From Tamlana carrageenivorans (GTDB lineage: Bacteria; Bacteroidota; Bacteroidia; Flavobacteriales; Flavobacteriaceae), in contig NZ_CP025938.1 in assembly GCF_002893765.1 (NCBI RefSeq), forward strand, positions 1,798,001-1,862,000: a stretch of DNA of 64,000 nucleotides. The letters run 5' to 3'. The translations under genes and the position numbers were made by a program. A model generated the notes under the pieces. That model worked only from the letters and a program-made list of their open reading frames with translations, did not search any database and was not told where the DNA came from. Of this stretch, positions 52,957 through 62,400 are shown in pieces (positions within the stretch are counted from its first letter, which is position 1; every line of letters starts with the position of its first letter).

Positions 52957-52988
52957 AAAAAGCCGACTTTTTTAAGTCGGCTTTTTTG
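52957..52988 (+). terminator. Terminator of tRNA-Leu
   Basis: AAAAGCCGACTT and AAGTCGGCTTTT pair around TTTT, followed by further T. Confidence 0.93.
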
Positions 52989-54226
52989 TTTAAAATTATT
53001 GTTGTCCGATAAAAAACAGAATTAGCTAAAAAAGCGTTGGTGTTGGCCTTTTTTATTGATCGCACTCTTTATTTTGAAAACAGAACCTCCTTATGGGTCA
53101 AAAAGGCTTAATTGCCCAATGTTTTTGGTTGTAATCTCTTCCCAATTAGCTTCTGGGTTTTTCAGGAATTTGAACAAATCGATATATGTCATCAAATGGT
53201 ATCGTATGACGGACATCATATTGGAATAAGCCCAGTTTCTTTGGGCTTTTCTTTGGATCACAAGCATAATGAGCTGGATTATCAAACTGACCCAGATTTG
53301 TATTTCGATGGCATTTTGATTGTCTCCCAAAAAATACTTTAGCGGAAAGTTCTGTTTAAGCCGCTTAAACATCGTCTCAATCTGCCACCTATTTTTATAG
53401 ATGTCGGCTATTTTGTCTGCATCAAGATCATAATTATTAGTGATGAACTCATAAACTTTTTGGTGCTTTTCGTGCCAAAAAGCGATTCTCCTCAGGGAAA
53501 AAGCATTGCCGTTTTTGTCCGTAAGCCCTATTTTTTCGTCCTTTAAGACAGCATCGTCCACTTTATTGGAGATATCAAACTCTTCAAGGCTTGTATAGCG
53601 AGCATTGTCCTTTTGCCGAGTCACAAAGTAAACATCTTCCAGTGTCCATTTTTGGTATTGCTCATAATCCACATACCCTTTGTCAAAAACCACATAAGAG
53701 CCCTTCTTGAGTTCCAGGTCTTTTAAAAAGGTGTGGTCGTGCGTGGCCGCGCTTGAAAACTTAATCAGACAAGAAACGTCTTCCATGGCGTTTATCATAG
53801 TATGCATCTTGATACCTCCTTTCTTTTTGCCGTTGAGCGGGTTCCTTCCTACACCTTTAAGAATGTCACTAAATAGGGGGATGGTCGAGGAATCAACGAT
53901 TTTAAGGTTCTTCACTGCAGGTTCTAAGGGTCTGCTGTCCGATAAAAAGCGATGGTAACGTTTGTAGAGTAAATGATAAATATCGGCAAATACTTCAGAG
54001 CTTCTTCTCCTGTTAGCATCTGACAAGGTACTGCGTTTTGGAAAGTCCGTGAGTCCTAGATGGTTGATCTTTCCCTCGCAGGCAAGCATAATACTGGAAA
54101 CCTCACGAAGTGAGCTACAGCCACTGATCACGGTAAATACCATAGTGGCCAAATGCTCATAGGTGGTAAACTTTTTGGTATAGCGATCGCTGTTGGACTA
54201 CCTAATAAATTTGGTACTATTTTATA

Positions 54227-55060
54227 CTAAGCAGCTTTGTTAATAAATCCTTTTAATTGTAATTCTTTTTCAAGAGGCGTCATGTATCCTAAACTAGAAT
54301 GTAATCTTTGAGTGTTATACCAGTTTAAATATTGATCAATAGATTTGTATAATTGATTATAAGACGTATACTTAAATCTGTTAATCCACTCATATTTAAT
54401 GGTTTTAAAAAAACTTTCAGCTACAGCATTATCCCAGCAATTTCCCTTTCTACTCATGCTTTGTATCACTTTTTGATTAAAAAAGAACATATTTGTGATT
54501 CTGTTGGATGCATATTGCACACCCCTGTCGGAATGAAAAATACACTGCTGGTTTATCACTCTGTTTCTTCTAGCATCAACCCAGGCCTTTAAAACCGTAT
54601 TCTCAGTAGTCATATCTTCACTTAAAGACCAGCCTATTATTTTTCTATCAGCCAAATCCATTATCGTGGTTAAATAGTTCCATTGTTGATTAACTCTTAT
54701 ATACGTAATGTCAGAGACTAATTTGTAGCCTAAAGAAAAACTGGTAAAATCCCTGTCTAATTCATTTTTAGCTGTTTTTAGAGAATGATTTGAATCCGTA
54801 GTTACCACAAATTTCTTATTCAATACACTTCTTAGTCCCATTTCTTTCATAAGTAACCCCACATATGAACGGGAATAAAAAAGCTTTTCTCGTTCAAGTT
54901 GTTTTTGAATTCGATAGCTACCATAAATCTGTTTACTATTGTCAAATATAGCTTCGATTCTGTCTTTTAAAAATGATTTAGAGGAATTAACCTTTAAGGT
55001 GTCTTTGGTTTTAAGCCAATGGTAATAAGCATTTTTACTAACCTTCATGCATTTGCACAT
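54227..55060 (-). CDS. IS3 transposase OrfB
   Basis: 277 residues from the internal start; the frame is open upstream into orfA. The rve integrase core shows SFSLGYKLVSDITYIRVNQQ (first Asp), CIFHSDRGVQYASNRI (second) and KGNCWDNAVAESFFKTIKYE (Glu), then the RLHSSLGYMTPLE end. The helical N-terminus KQIYGSYRIQKQLEREKL is the HTH_21 region. It is probably made as an OrfAB fusion. Confidence 0.94.
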   Translation of the reverse strand: MCKCMKVSKNAYYHWLKTKDTLKVNSSKSFLKDRIEAIFDNSKQIYGSYRIQKQLEREKLFYSRSYVGLLMKEMGLRSVLNKKFVVTTDSNHSLKTAKNELDRDFTSFSLGYKLVSDITYIRVNQQWNYLTTIMDLADRKIIGWSLSEDMTTENTVLKAWVDARRNRVINQQCIFHSDRGVQYASNRITNMFFFNQKVIQSMSRKGNCWDNAVAESFFKTIKYEWINRFKYTSYNQLYKSIDQYLNWYNTQRLHSSLGYMTPLEKELQLKGFINKAA

Positions 55061-55110
55061 CTTTTCGACAGGATAAGTATTTTTGTTTGATAAAATGAAG
55101 TTATACCTTA

Positions 55111-55389
55111 TCAGTCGCTCTTGGAAAAGATGCTCACCGCCTTTTTTAAGATGTCACGTTCCATTTTAACATCTCTTAATTCCTTTTTTAATGCTATAAG
55201 TTCTTGATGTTCTTTGGATTTAGGTTCATTTTTAGAAAAATCTCCTCCTTTTAAATCATACTCTTGTTTCCATCTATTAATAACACTTGTATGAACTCCA
55301 TATTCTTCACTCAGTTGTTTTGTTGGTATACCAGATTTGGATAAATCTAATATCATCGATTTAAACTCATTGTCATATTTTTTTCCCAT
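55111..55389 (-). CDS. IS3 transposase OrfA
   Basis: 92 residues with an HTH (IPTKQLSEEYGVHTSVINRW) and a C-terminal leucine-zipper-like helix (ELIALKKELRDVKMERDILK). Near its 3' end the codons TTA AAA AAG contain A AAA AAG in the zero frame, the classical -1 slippery heptamer; the -1 frame leads straight into orfB. Confidence 0.93.
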   Translation of the reverse strand: MGKKYDNEFKSMILDLSKSGIPTKQLSEEYGVHTSVINRWKQEYDLKGGDFSKNEPKSKEHQELIALKKELRDVKMERDILKKAVSIFSKSD

Positions 55390-55673
55390 AATTCAAATAT
55401 AGTTTATACTCTATATAAAACCGTCACAACAAAGGTAGACACTTCACTGTTGTGCTTTTTGGCTGTCCGATGAACATCTTTGGGCAAAATGAAATTTAAT
55501 ACCTGTTTGATTATGGGTTGTCCGCTAAAGTTTTTACTTTTATTCATATCTTGGATGTGTGATAACTTCAAGATACAAAATAAGCGGGAAATCCTATCTT
55601 GGAAATCCCGCTTTTAAAATCTTTTATCGGACACTAATGATTCCTAATCATCGTTTATTTCGCGATAATCGCG

Positions 55674-57671
55674 ATGTTTTACAAAAAAATACCGCAAGGA
55701 CAAGCGCTCATTAGAACAGGGTTTGGTGGAACAAAAGTAGCGACCGACAAAGGTTTGTATACCGTTCCTGTTTTTCATAAAACAGAAATTATGGATATTT
55801 CGGTTAAGAAAATCCAAATTGAAAGACTGGCTCATGAAGGTCTTATTTGTAAAGACAACATGCGTGCAGATATCAAAGTGGCCTTTTTTGTTCGTGTTAA
55901 TAATGATATTGAATACATCAAAAAAGTAGCGCAAACTATAGGGGTGGATCGTGCTTCAAAAATAGCAACATTAGAAGATCTTTTTGAGGCTAAGTTTTCT
56001 GAAGCCTTAAAAACGGTAGGTAAGAAATTCGACTTTATCGAGCTCTATGAAGCTCGAAGAGAGTTTCGTGATGAAATTGTAAATATTATCGGAACCGATC
56101 TTAACGGTTATACTTTAGAAGACTGTGCCATCGACTTTTTAGAGCAAACTTCTGTAAAAGAATTAAAGGCTGATAATATTTTAGATGCTGAAGGTATTAA
56201 GAAAATCACCGAGCTTACTGCAGTTCAAAACATGAAAGCGAACCTGATTAAACGCGATGAAGAAAAAACAATCAGAAAGCAGGATGTTGAAGCTAGAGAA
56301 GCCATTTTAGAGCTAGATAAACAATTAGCTGAAAAAGAAGAGAAGCAAAAACGTGAGATTGCAAATATTAAAGCTAGAGAAGATGCTGAAACGTTAAAAG
56401 TTAATGAAGAAGAACGTTTAAAATCTGAAAGTGCTCGAATTGCTACTGAAGAAAAGGTTAAAGTTGCTGAAGAAAATATGCAACGTCAAGTCATTGTAGC
56501 GCTTAAAAATAAAGAGCGTACTGAAGCTGTAGAAACCGAAAGAGTTGAAAAAGACAGGTTATTAGAGGCCACAGAACGTGAGCGTGTTGTCACCCTGGCG
56601 CAAATTGAAAAAGAGAAAGTAGTTGAAGTTGAGAAAAAGAATATTCAAGATGTTATTAGAGATCGTGTGATGCTTGAAAAAGGTGTTGTTGAAGAGCAAG
56701 AAAACATGAAAGATATTCAAGCGTTTAAAACAGCAGATAGAGATAAGCAAGTTAAAATTACAACTGCTGAAGGACTTGCTCAAGAAGATTTAATTAGAAC
56801 AACCATAGCAGCCGAAGCTCAAAAAGAAGCGGCTAAACAAAAGGCTGAAGAGATTAATATTGAGGCACTGGCGCATAAAGAAGCTAGCCAGAAACAAGCT
56901 GAAGCGCGTAAAATATTAGCCGAAGCTCAAGCTAAGGAGGAAGCTACTGTTGGAATGTCTGAAGCTCAGGTGATGCATGCAAAAGCAGATGCTAATGAGC
57001 GTCAAGGCTTAGTTGAAGCAACCATTATTGAGAAAAAAGCGAAAGCCGAAGCTGCTGGTATTGAAGCCAAAGCTGAAGCAAAACGTAAAGAAGGTATTGC
57101 GGAAGCCGATGTGATTAAAGAAAAAGCCATTGCCGATGCTTCTGGAATTGAAGAAAAAGCAGCAGCAATGAAAAAACTTGATGGTGTAGGTAAAGATCAC
57201 GAAGAGTTTAAATTACGTCTTAATAAAGACCTTCAAATTGATTTAGCTAATATTAATATTCAAAAGGAGATTGCCGATGCACAAGCTCAAGTGATAGGGG
57301 ATGCCTTAAAAGCTGCTAAAATTGATATTGTTGGTGGTGAAACCATGTTCTTCGATCAAATTGTTGGACAGATTACCAGAGGAAAAGGATTTGATCGCTT
57401 AGTTCAAAACTCTAATAACATTCAAGAGGTTAAAACGGCTATTCTAGGGAGTGATGACGTAAAGGGAAATCTCTTAGAAAAAGTGAAGGATTTTGCTTTG
57501 AAATATAATGTTTCCACCGAAGATCTTAAGAATATTAGCGTAGCTAGTTTAATTGCAGATTTGAAAATGAAATCTAACGACCAGGAGGAGCATACCATGC
57601 TTGGAAACCTCTTAAACCTGGCTAAAGGTTTGGGGATTTCTGATAGTACCATTCCAAAGTTGATAAAATAA
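55674..57671 (+). CDS. Flotillin-like SPFH protein, N-terminal membrane anchor lost
   Basis: 665 residues from ATG 55674. The SPFH/band 7 domain starts FYKKIPQGQALIRTGFGGTK and includes IMDISVKKIQIERLAHEGL, DLFEAKFSEALKTVGKKFDF and ALTLEDCAIDFLEQT-like text. A very long charged coiled coil (about residues 190-530) rich in Glu, Lys and Ala follows, then a small helical end. Upstream codons in the same frame read LIIVYFAIIA, the remains of the membrane anchor, then a stop five bases into the IS flank. The IS4 insertion or a linked deletion removed the start codon. The family (YqiK/flotillin) scaffolds membrane domains, often next to the DUF3686-type ATPase found downstream. Confidence 0.85.
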   Translation: MFYKKIPQGQALIRTGFGGTKVATDKGLYTVPVFHKTEIMDISVKKIQIERLAHEGLICKDNMRADIKVAFFVRVNNDIEYIKKVAQTIGVDRASKIATLEDLFEAKFSEALKTVGKKFDFIELYEARREFRDEIVNIIGTDLNGYTLEDCAIDFLEQTSVKELKADNILDAEGIKKITELTAVQNMKANLIKRDEEKTIRKQDVEAREAILELDKQLAEKEEKQKREIANIKAREDAETLKVNEEERLKSESARIATEEKVKVAEENMQRQVIVALKNKERTEAVETERVEKDRLLEATERERVVTLAQIEKEKVVEVEKKNIQDVIRDRVMLEKGVVEEQENMKDIQAFKTADRDKQVKITTAEGLAQEDLIRTTIAAEAQKEAAKQKAEEINIEALAHKEASQKQAEARKILAEAQAKEEATVGMSEAQVMHAKADANERQGLVEATIIEKKAKAEAAGIEAKAEAKRKEGIAEADVIKEKAIADASGIEEKAAAMKKLDGVGKDHEEFKLRLNKDLQIDLANINIQKEIADAQAQVIGDALKAAKIDIVGGETMFFDQIVGQITRGKGFDRLVQNSNNIQEVKTAILGSDDVKGNLLEKVKDFALKYNVSTEDLKNISVASLIADLKMKSNDQEEHTMLGNLLNLAKGLGISDSTIPKLIK

Positions 57672-57676
57672 AAGTA

Positions 57677-57808
57677 GAGGCTTTCTGAAAAGTCGATAAT
57701 ATTTGAATTGTCAGGTGAGCTTGTCGAAACCGATATTGATTGTTAATCAGTAAAACTATTTCGATAGGCTCCATATGACAGCTAAATACTTTTCAGCTTG
57801 CCTCCATT
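57677..57808. terminator. Long-range terminator-like inverted repeat after the flotillin gene
   Basis: GAGGC and CTGAAAAGT (57677-57693) pair with ACTTTTCAG and GCCTC (57788-57804), with a small internal loop, followed by A/T-rich sequence. The interior holds another dispersed inverted repeat (GTCAGGTGAGCTTGTCGAAA with TTTCGATAGGCTCCATATGAC, ends pairing). It may partly separate the two genes. Confidence 0.6.
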
Positions 57809-58134
57809 TTTAAAATTTAAAACGCTCAAACTAATTATAATTTAAAGTTCAGGACAGGATACAATGACAAAGGACCCTATAAAGGAAGCGCACGCTCAAA
57901 AACTTGATGTTGGAACTTACGAGGTTATTCAAAATCGACTTCAAAAGCAAAAAACAGAATTACAGCAACGTCTTAAAAAACTTAACGAAGGTAGAAAGGT
58001 TGTTTTTGGATCTCTAGAAACAAAACTAATCACCAACGATCGTATTAATACAGAAAATAACTGTATTGCTAGAGATATTGTGTCTCTTGGAAACACTTGT
58101 TTGTTTGGTTATAATGTGCACTTTGGCTTACGAA

Positions 58135-59488
58135 GAGTTTATCCAAAATTTTGTGTTTTTGAAAAATAATTTCAAAATTCATAGGTTAAAATAATATAGA
58201 TTATAACCTGTTTGGAAAACAAATATACAATTGATTGTAAATTTGGCCCCATTTAAATCGTGTTTTCTTCCATTTTTTGCTGATGCTTTGAGCTGCTAAA
58301 TATATGGATTTCAGTGCTGCATCATCATGAGGGAAGACTTTTTTGTTGCGTGTATATTTTCTTAAACTGGCATTAAAACTCTCAATGATATTGGTAGTAT
58401 ATATAAGTTTTCTAATCTCTTTTGGGTAGTTTAAAAACGCGGTCAAATTATCCCAATTGTTTTCCCAAGACTGTACGGCAGAGAGGTATTTATCTTCCCA
58501 ATTTTGTTTAAAGACTTCGAAAGCCTCTAAAGCGAATTTCTCATTATCGGCTTGATAAATAGCTTTAATATCGACCATTATTGATTTACGGTCCTTATAG
58601 CTCACATATTTTAAAGAGTTTCTAATTTGATGTACGATACATATTTGACGTATACTACCTGGAAAAATAGCTTCTACAGCTTTATCTAATCCAGAGAGGT
58701 TATCCGAACACAGAAAGAAGATATCTTTTACGCCTCTAGAGCGCAGATCGTCTAAAATGGACATCCAAGCAGCTGCCTTTTCTGTCTCCACAATACTCAT
58801 GCTCAAAATATCTTGTTGCCCTTCGGTATTCACCCCTAAAACTATCATACAGGCTTTAGATATTACCTTGCCTTCTTGACGTATTTTATAATGAATAGCA
58901 TCTATCCAGACAATGGGATATACGTCTTCTAAAGGTCTATTCTGCCATTGTTTGATGTCTTCCAATAATTGATTGGTGATAATGGATACCTGTGATGTGG
59001 AATACTGCACTCCATAGGTACTTTCAATAAAATCAATAATATCGCTATTGCTCATACCTTTGGCGTAAAGCAGTTGAATACAATCTTCTAATTCTTGACT
59101 AATCGATTGATGTTTGGGGACAATAACAGGCTCAAAGCTCGCTTGACGATCTCTGGGGATTTTGATGCGTTGTTCGCCGTTATGAGTCTTGATAGTTTTC
59201 TCTGAGAAACCATTGCGCTGGTTGTTCTCAATTACAGAACCTCCTTTTTGAAACCCTAAGTGGGCAGTCATTTCTGCTTTTAAAAGTGATTCAATACCAC
59301 GTTTAAGCAACTGTTCCTTGACCTGGTCAAAGTCCTCCTTGTTGCTGATTTTGCCGATCAAGGCGTCTAATTGTTTTTCTAAGTCTGAGTTCATAAAATA
59401 AAAATTTAAAAGTAAATTTTTTGCCTATGAATTTCAAAATCATTTTTAAACTAACTAACAGCAAAAACACAAAATAGTTTACAGTCCC
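58135..59488 (-). mobile_element. IS256-family element, copy b
   Basis: 1354 bp, identical ends and transposase to the copy at 37024-38377. The 8-bp target duplication CTTACGAA is at 58127-58134 and 59489-59496. It is inserted in antisense orientation in the ATPase gene. Confidence 0.97.
58201..59394 (-). CDS. IS256-family transposase, copy b
   Basis: 397 residues, identical in every residue to copy a at 37090-38283, including IVWIDAIHYKI, LCSDNLSGLDKAV and YTTNIIESFNASLRKYT. Intact, so probably able to move both copies. Confidence 0.96.
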   Translation of the reverse strand: MNSDLEKQLDALIGKISNKEDFDQVKEQLLKRGIESLLKAEMTAHLGFQKGGSVIENNQRNGFSEKTIKTHNGEQRIKIPRDRQASFEPVIVPKHQSISQELEDCIQLLYAKGMSNSDIIDFIESTYGVQYSTSQVSIITNQLLEDIKQWQNRPLEDVYPIVWIDAIHYKIRQEGKVISKACMIVLGVNTEGQQDILSMSIVETEKAAAWMSILDDLRSRGVKDIFFLCSDNLSGLDKAVEAIFPGSIRQICIVHQIRNSLKYVSYKDRKSIMVDIKAIYQADNEKFALEAFEVFKQNWEDKYLSAVQSWENNWDNLTAFLNYPKEIRKLIYTTNIIESFNASLRKYTRNKKVFPHDDAALKSIYLAAQSISKKWKKTRFKWGQIYNQLYICFPNRL

Positions 59489-62400
59489 CTTACGAACAGA
59501 TATTGCTTTAAATGATGTGTTGAGCATTTATCAATTTAAAGAAAATAGTTTCGAAGCTGTTTCTTTAGAGCTTCTTGAAGATGAGGTTTTTAAATTAGAT
59601 TTCGAAAATCTCTTTAAATACTACCGCAATACTATTTTTTCAAAGTTCGCCATCATAGGGAATTACCTCTTTATGGTTTTTCAGTTAAGTGATAGCGTTA
59701 CAGATATTAAAACCTTTAAATGGTTAATAAAAGATGGCAGCCTTCAGTATATCGATAATCGAAGTGAACATGAGTATAAATTGCCATCTCAGCATGAGTT
59801 TAATTGGCAGGACGTTTCGCGAGATATGCATAGGCACGGTGTGCATGCCCATGTTTCAATCTTAGACCGAGTATTTGTAGAAACTATTGGAGGCGATTTA
59901 ACTATTAAAGTTGAAGATAATACCGAAGATGGTAAAGGGATTTATTCTGAAGAAGTAAAATATAGAGACCAAACCTTAGATGATGCGCAGTATCGCTATG
60001 CAAATTTAGGCAACCTCATTGTTTTAGATGTAAAGCCATTTCAAGAAAGTTCGAGGTATTTTGTTTATAACCATAAACTGAAAGAAGTTCAGAAAATTGA
60101 AAGTATCAAGGATGCTTGTGTTTTACTTCCAGACGATCATGGCATCATTTTCCCTACGGGATATTACCTTCAAACGGGCGAGTACCATATTTTCGATAAC
60201 AGTATTTCCCATGTGAAATTTCAAGAAAAGGTAGCATCCCCAAATGGTGAAGATTATCTCTATGTGTTTTATTCTGCAGAAAACGGACTCTATAATTTAA
60301 TGAGTTACAACGTGATTTCGCAAGAGATTAAAACACCCATAATTTGTAATGGATTTACCATTTTAGAAGATGGCGAGTTATGTTATTTCAGAAATGAAAA
60401 TGAACAAACTAAACATCATGTTATTCAAATTTGGCAAACGCCTTACATGAAAAGCGATTTTATGCCCTCTGCGCATGAAGATAACTTGCTTTATAAAATT
60501 GGGAATAAAGATATTGTAAAGGCGATGGCCGAAGTAAATGGTCTTGTAAATCTTCTAAATAAAGCAGACGATTACGAGGGCTTGTATATTGATTTGGCTA
60601 AACAATCAAAGGATATTCTCGATGCTTACTATTGGTTAAAAGAAGCAGAAACCCAGCAATTAAACGAGCCCTTAAAAGAAATTAATCAAGCTGCAAATGC
60701 CGCTATTGATGAGTTTCAAAAAGTCTTGCAGTTAAAGAAAAATGCCGAACAACAAACTGCAGCGCTTGGTGAAAAGGCCGAGCTTTTATTTAATAAAATT
60801 AAAAGTACGGGGTTTAGAAGTGTAAATGACTTTGTTAGTTTCCTTACGCAGTTAAGGGGTTTAAGAGGGGAATCTATAAGTTTAAAGGAGGTGCGTTATG
60901 TTGATGAAAATTATATAGATGCACTAGAAACGCAAATAGCCGAGCAAACCTCACGAATTTCAGAGCGTTGCGCTACCTTCCTTTTAGATGATAAAGCTTT
61001 AAAACCTTATGAAGATGAGGTTAAACTGAATGAAAAAGCTTTAGCCTCCATTAAAAAGGTGGTAGATGCTAAAAATTTAGAGGAGAAGGTAAATGTAATT
61101 TCTAAAGACCTCGAACTGCTTATCGACATTGTGTCGAATTTAGAAATTGAAGACACCTCACATTCTACCGGCATTATTAATAACATCTCATTAATATTTT
61201 CAACCATAAATCAGTTAAAAGCTGAAATTAAAAATAAGAGGAAATCTCTCGGGAGTGAAGAAGCTCAAGCCAGTTTTGCTGCGCAGCTAAAGCTTATTGA
61301 TCAGAGTATTATCAATTACCTTGATATTGTCGATGTGCCTGAGAAATGTGATGATTTTCAAACAAGAATTACTATTCAGTTGGAGGGGTTGGAAGGCAAG
61401 TACGCCGATTTCGACACCTTTATTAACCTGATTATCGAGAAAAGAGAAGAGGTTTATAATGCCTTTCAGGCCCGTAAAAATAGTCTGGTTGAAAAGCGTA
61501 ATAAACGGACTTTTGTTTTGCAAACTTCAGCAGAGCGTATTTTAAAAGGGATTCGTAAAAAGGCCGAATCGTTTTCGGAAGTTGCAGATATTAATGGCTA
61601 TTTCGCTTCCGATATTTTGGTGAATAAAACCAGAGATATCGCCCAGCAGCTTCAAGACATGGATGATAGCGGTAAAGCAGAGGAAATTTTGTCTTTATTA
61701 AAATCTGCTCGTGAAGATGCTCTGCGAAAACTTAAAGATAAAAAGGAACTGTATGAAGATGGCGATAATGTTATACGTTTAGGGAAGCATAAGTTTGGTG
61801 TTAATAATCAGGAATTAGATTTAACCATACTTTTTGCCGATGGCGGATTGAAGTACCACTTAACAGGAACCGATTTTTATCAAAAAATAGAAAATGAAAC
61901 CCTTTTAAAGTCCGAAGAATTCTGGGATCAAGATTATATTTCTGAAAATAAATACATCTATCGAGGGGCTTATTTGGCGTATAAAGTTTTTCAAAATAAT
62001 AATGCCTTAGTTATAGAAAGAACCGAAGAAAATCTTTTAAACATCGTTCAAGAAGTAAGTAGTAAAGATTACTCGGAAGGTTATGTGAAAGGTGTTCATG
62101 ATTTAGATGCGGTAAAGATTTTGTCTACACTAGTTCAAAAACATAAAGCATTGGGTCTTTTAAGATTTCATCCCGAAATTAGATCTTGTGCACAATATTT
62201 TTGGTATTTCACAGATAAGGAAAACCAGAAATACCTTGATGAAACTATAAAAGCTTCAGGAGAAGTGATTCAGTTTTTTCCAGCAACCCAAGAGTACGAA
62301 TTCATATTAAAAAAGCTTCAAAAGAGTATCTTTAATATGGGAGAGACTTTGGGTATTTACGATGCGTCACTTTCCGCGGAAGCGGCAAAATACCTTTTTG

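Larger units (their letters stand above)
54195..55446 (-). mobile_element. IS3-family element (IS150-like)
   Basis: 1.25 kb with orfA and orfB. The 5-bp target duplication CTGTT is at 54190-54194 and 55447-55451. The ends are only partly alike: GGACTACC on the left and TGAAGTGTCTACC read inward from the right. It is inserted in the IS4 transposase gene. Confidence 0.85.
53091..55547 (-). pseudogene. IS4-family transposase split by IS3
   Basis: N-terminal piece from 55547: MNKSKNFSGQPIIKQVLNFI then LPKDVHRTAKKHNS. The IS3 occupies 54195-55446. The gene resumes SDRYTKKFTTYEHLATMVFT and runs to 53091. DDE signatures: LKIVDSSTIPLFSDILKGVG (first Asp), SYVVFDKGYVDYEQYQ (second) and the YREK-type IADIYKNRWQIETMFKRLKQ (Glu). 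The 353-residue stretch starting MATMVFT is therefore an N-terminally cut protein. Confidence 0.88.
53003..55633 (-). mobile_element. IS4-family element interrupted by an IS3
   Basis: Inverted ends TGTCCGATAAAA (53003-53014) and TTTTATCGGACA (55622-55633). Without the IS3 it is about 1.37 kb with one DDE transposase gene. Flanks AATTATTG and CTAATGAT do not match, so the target duplication is lost, which suggests that an adjacent deletion removed DNA at one side. A GGGATTTCC-type hairpin at about 55582-55613 inside the right end may block read-through. Confidence 0.83.
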
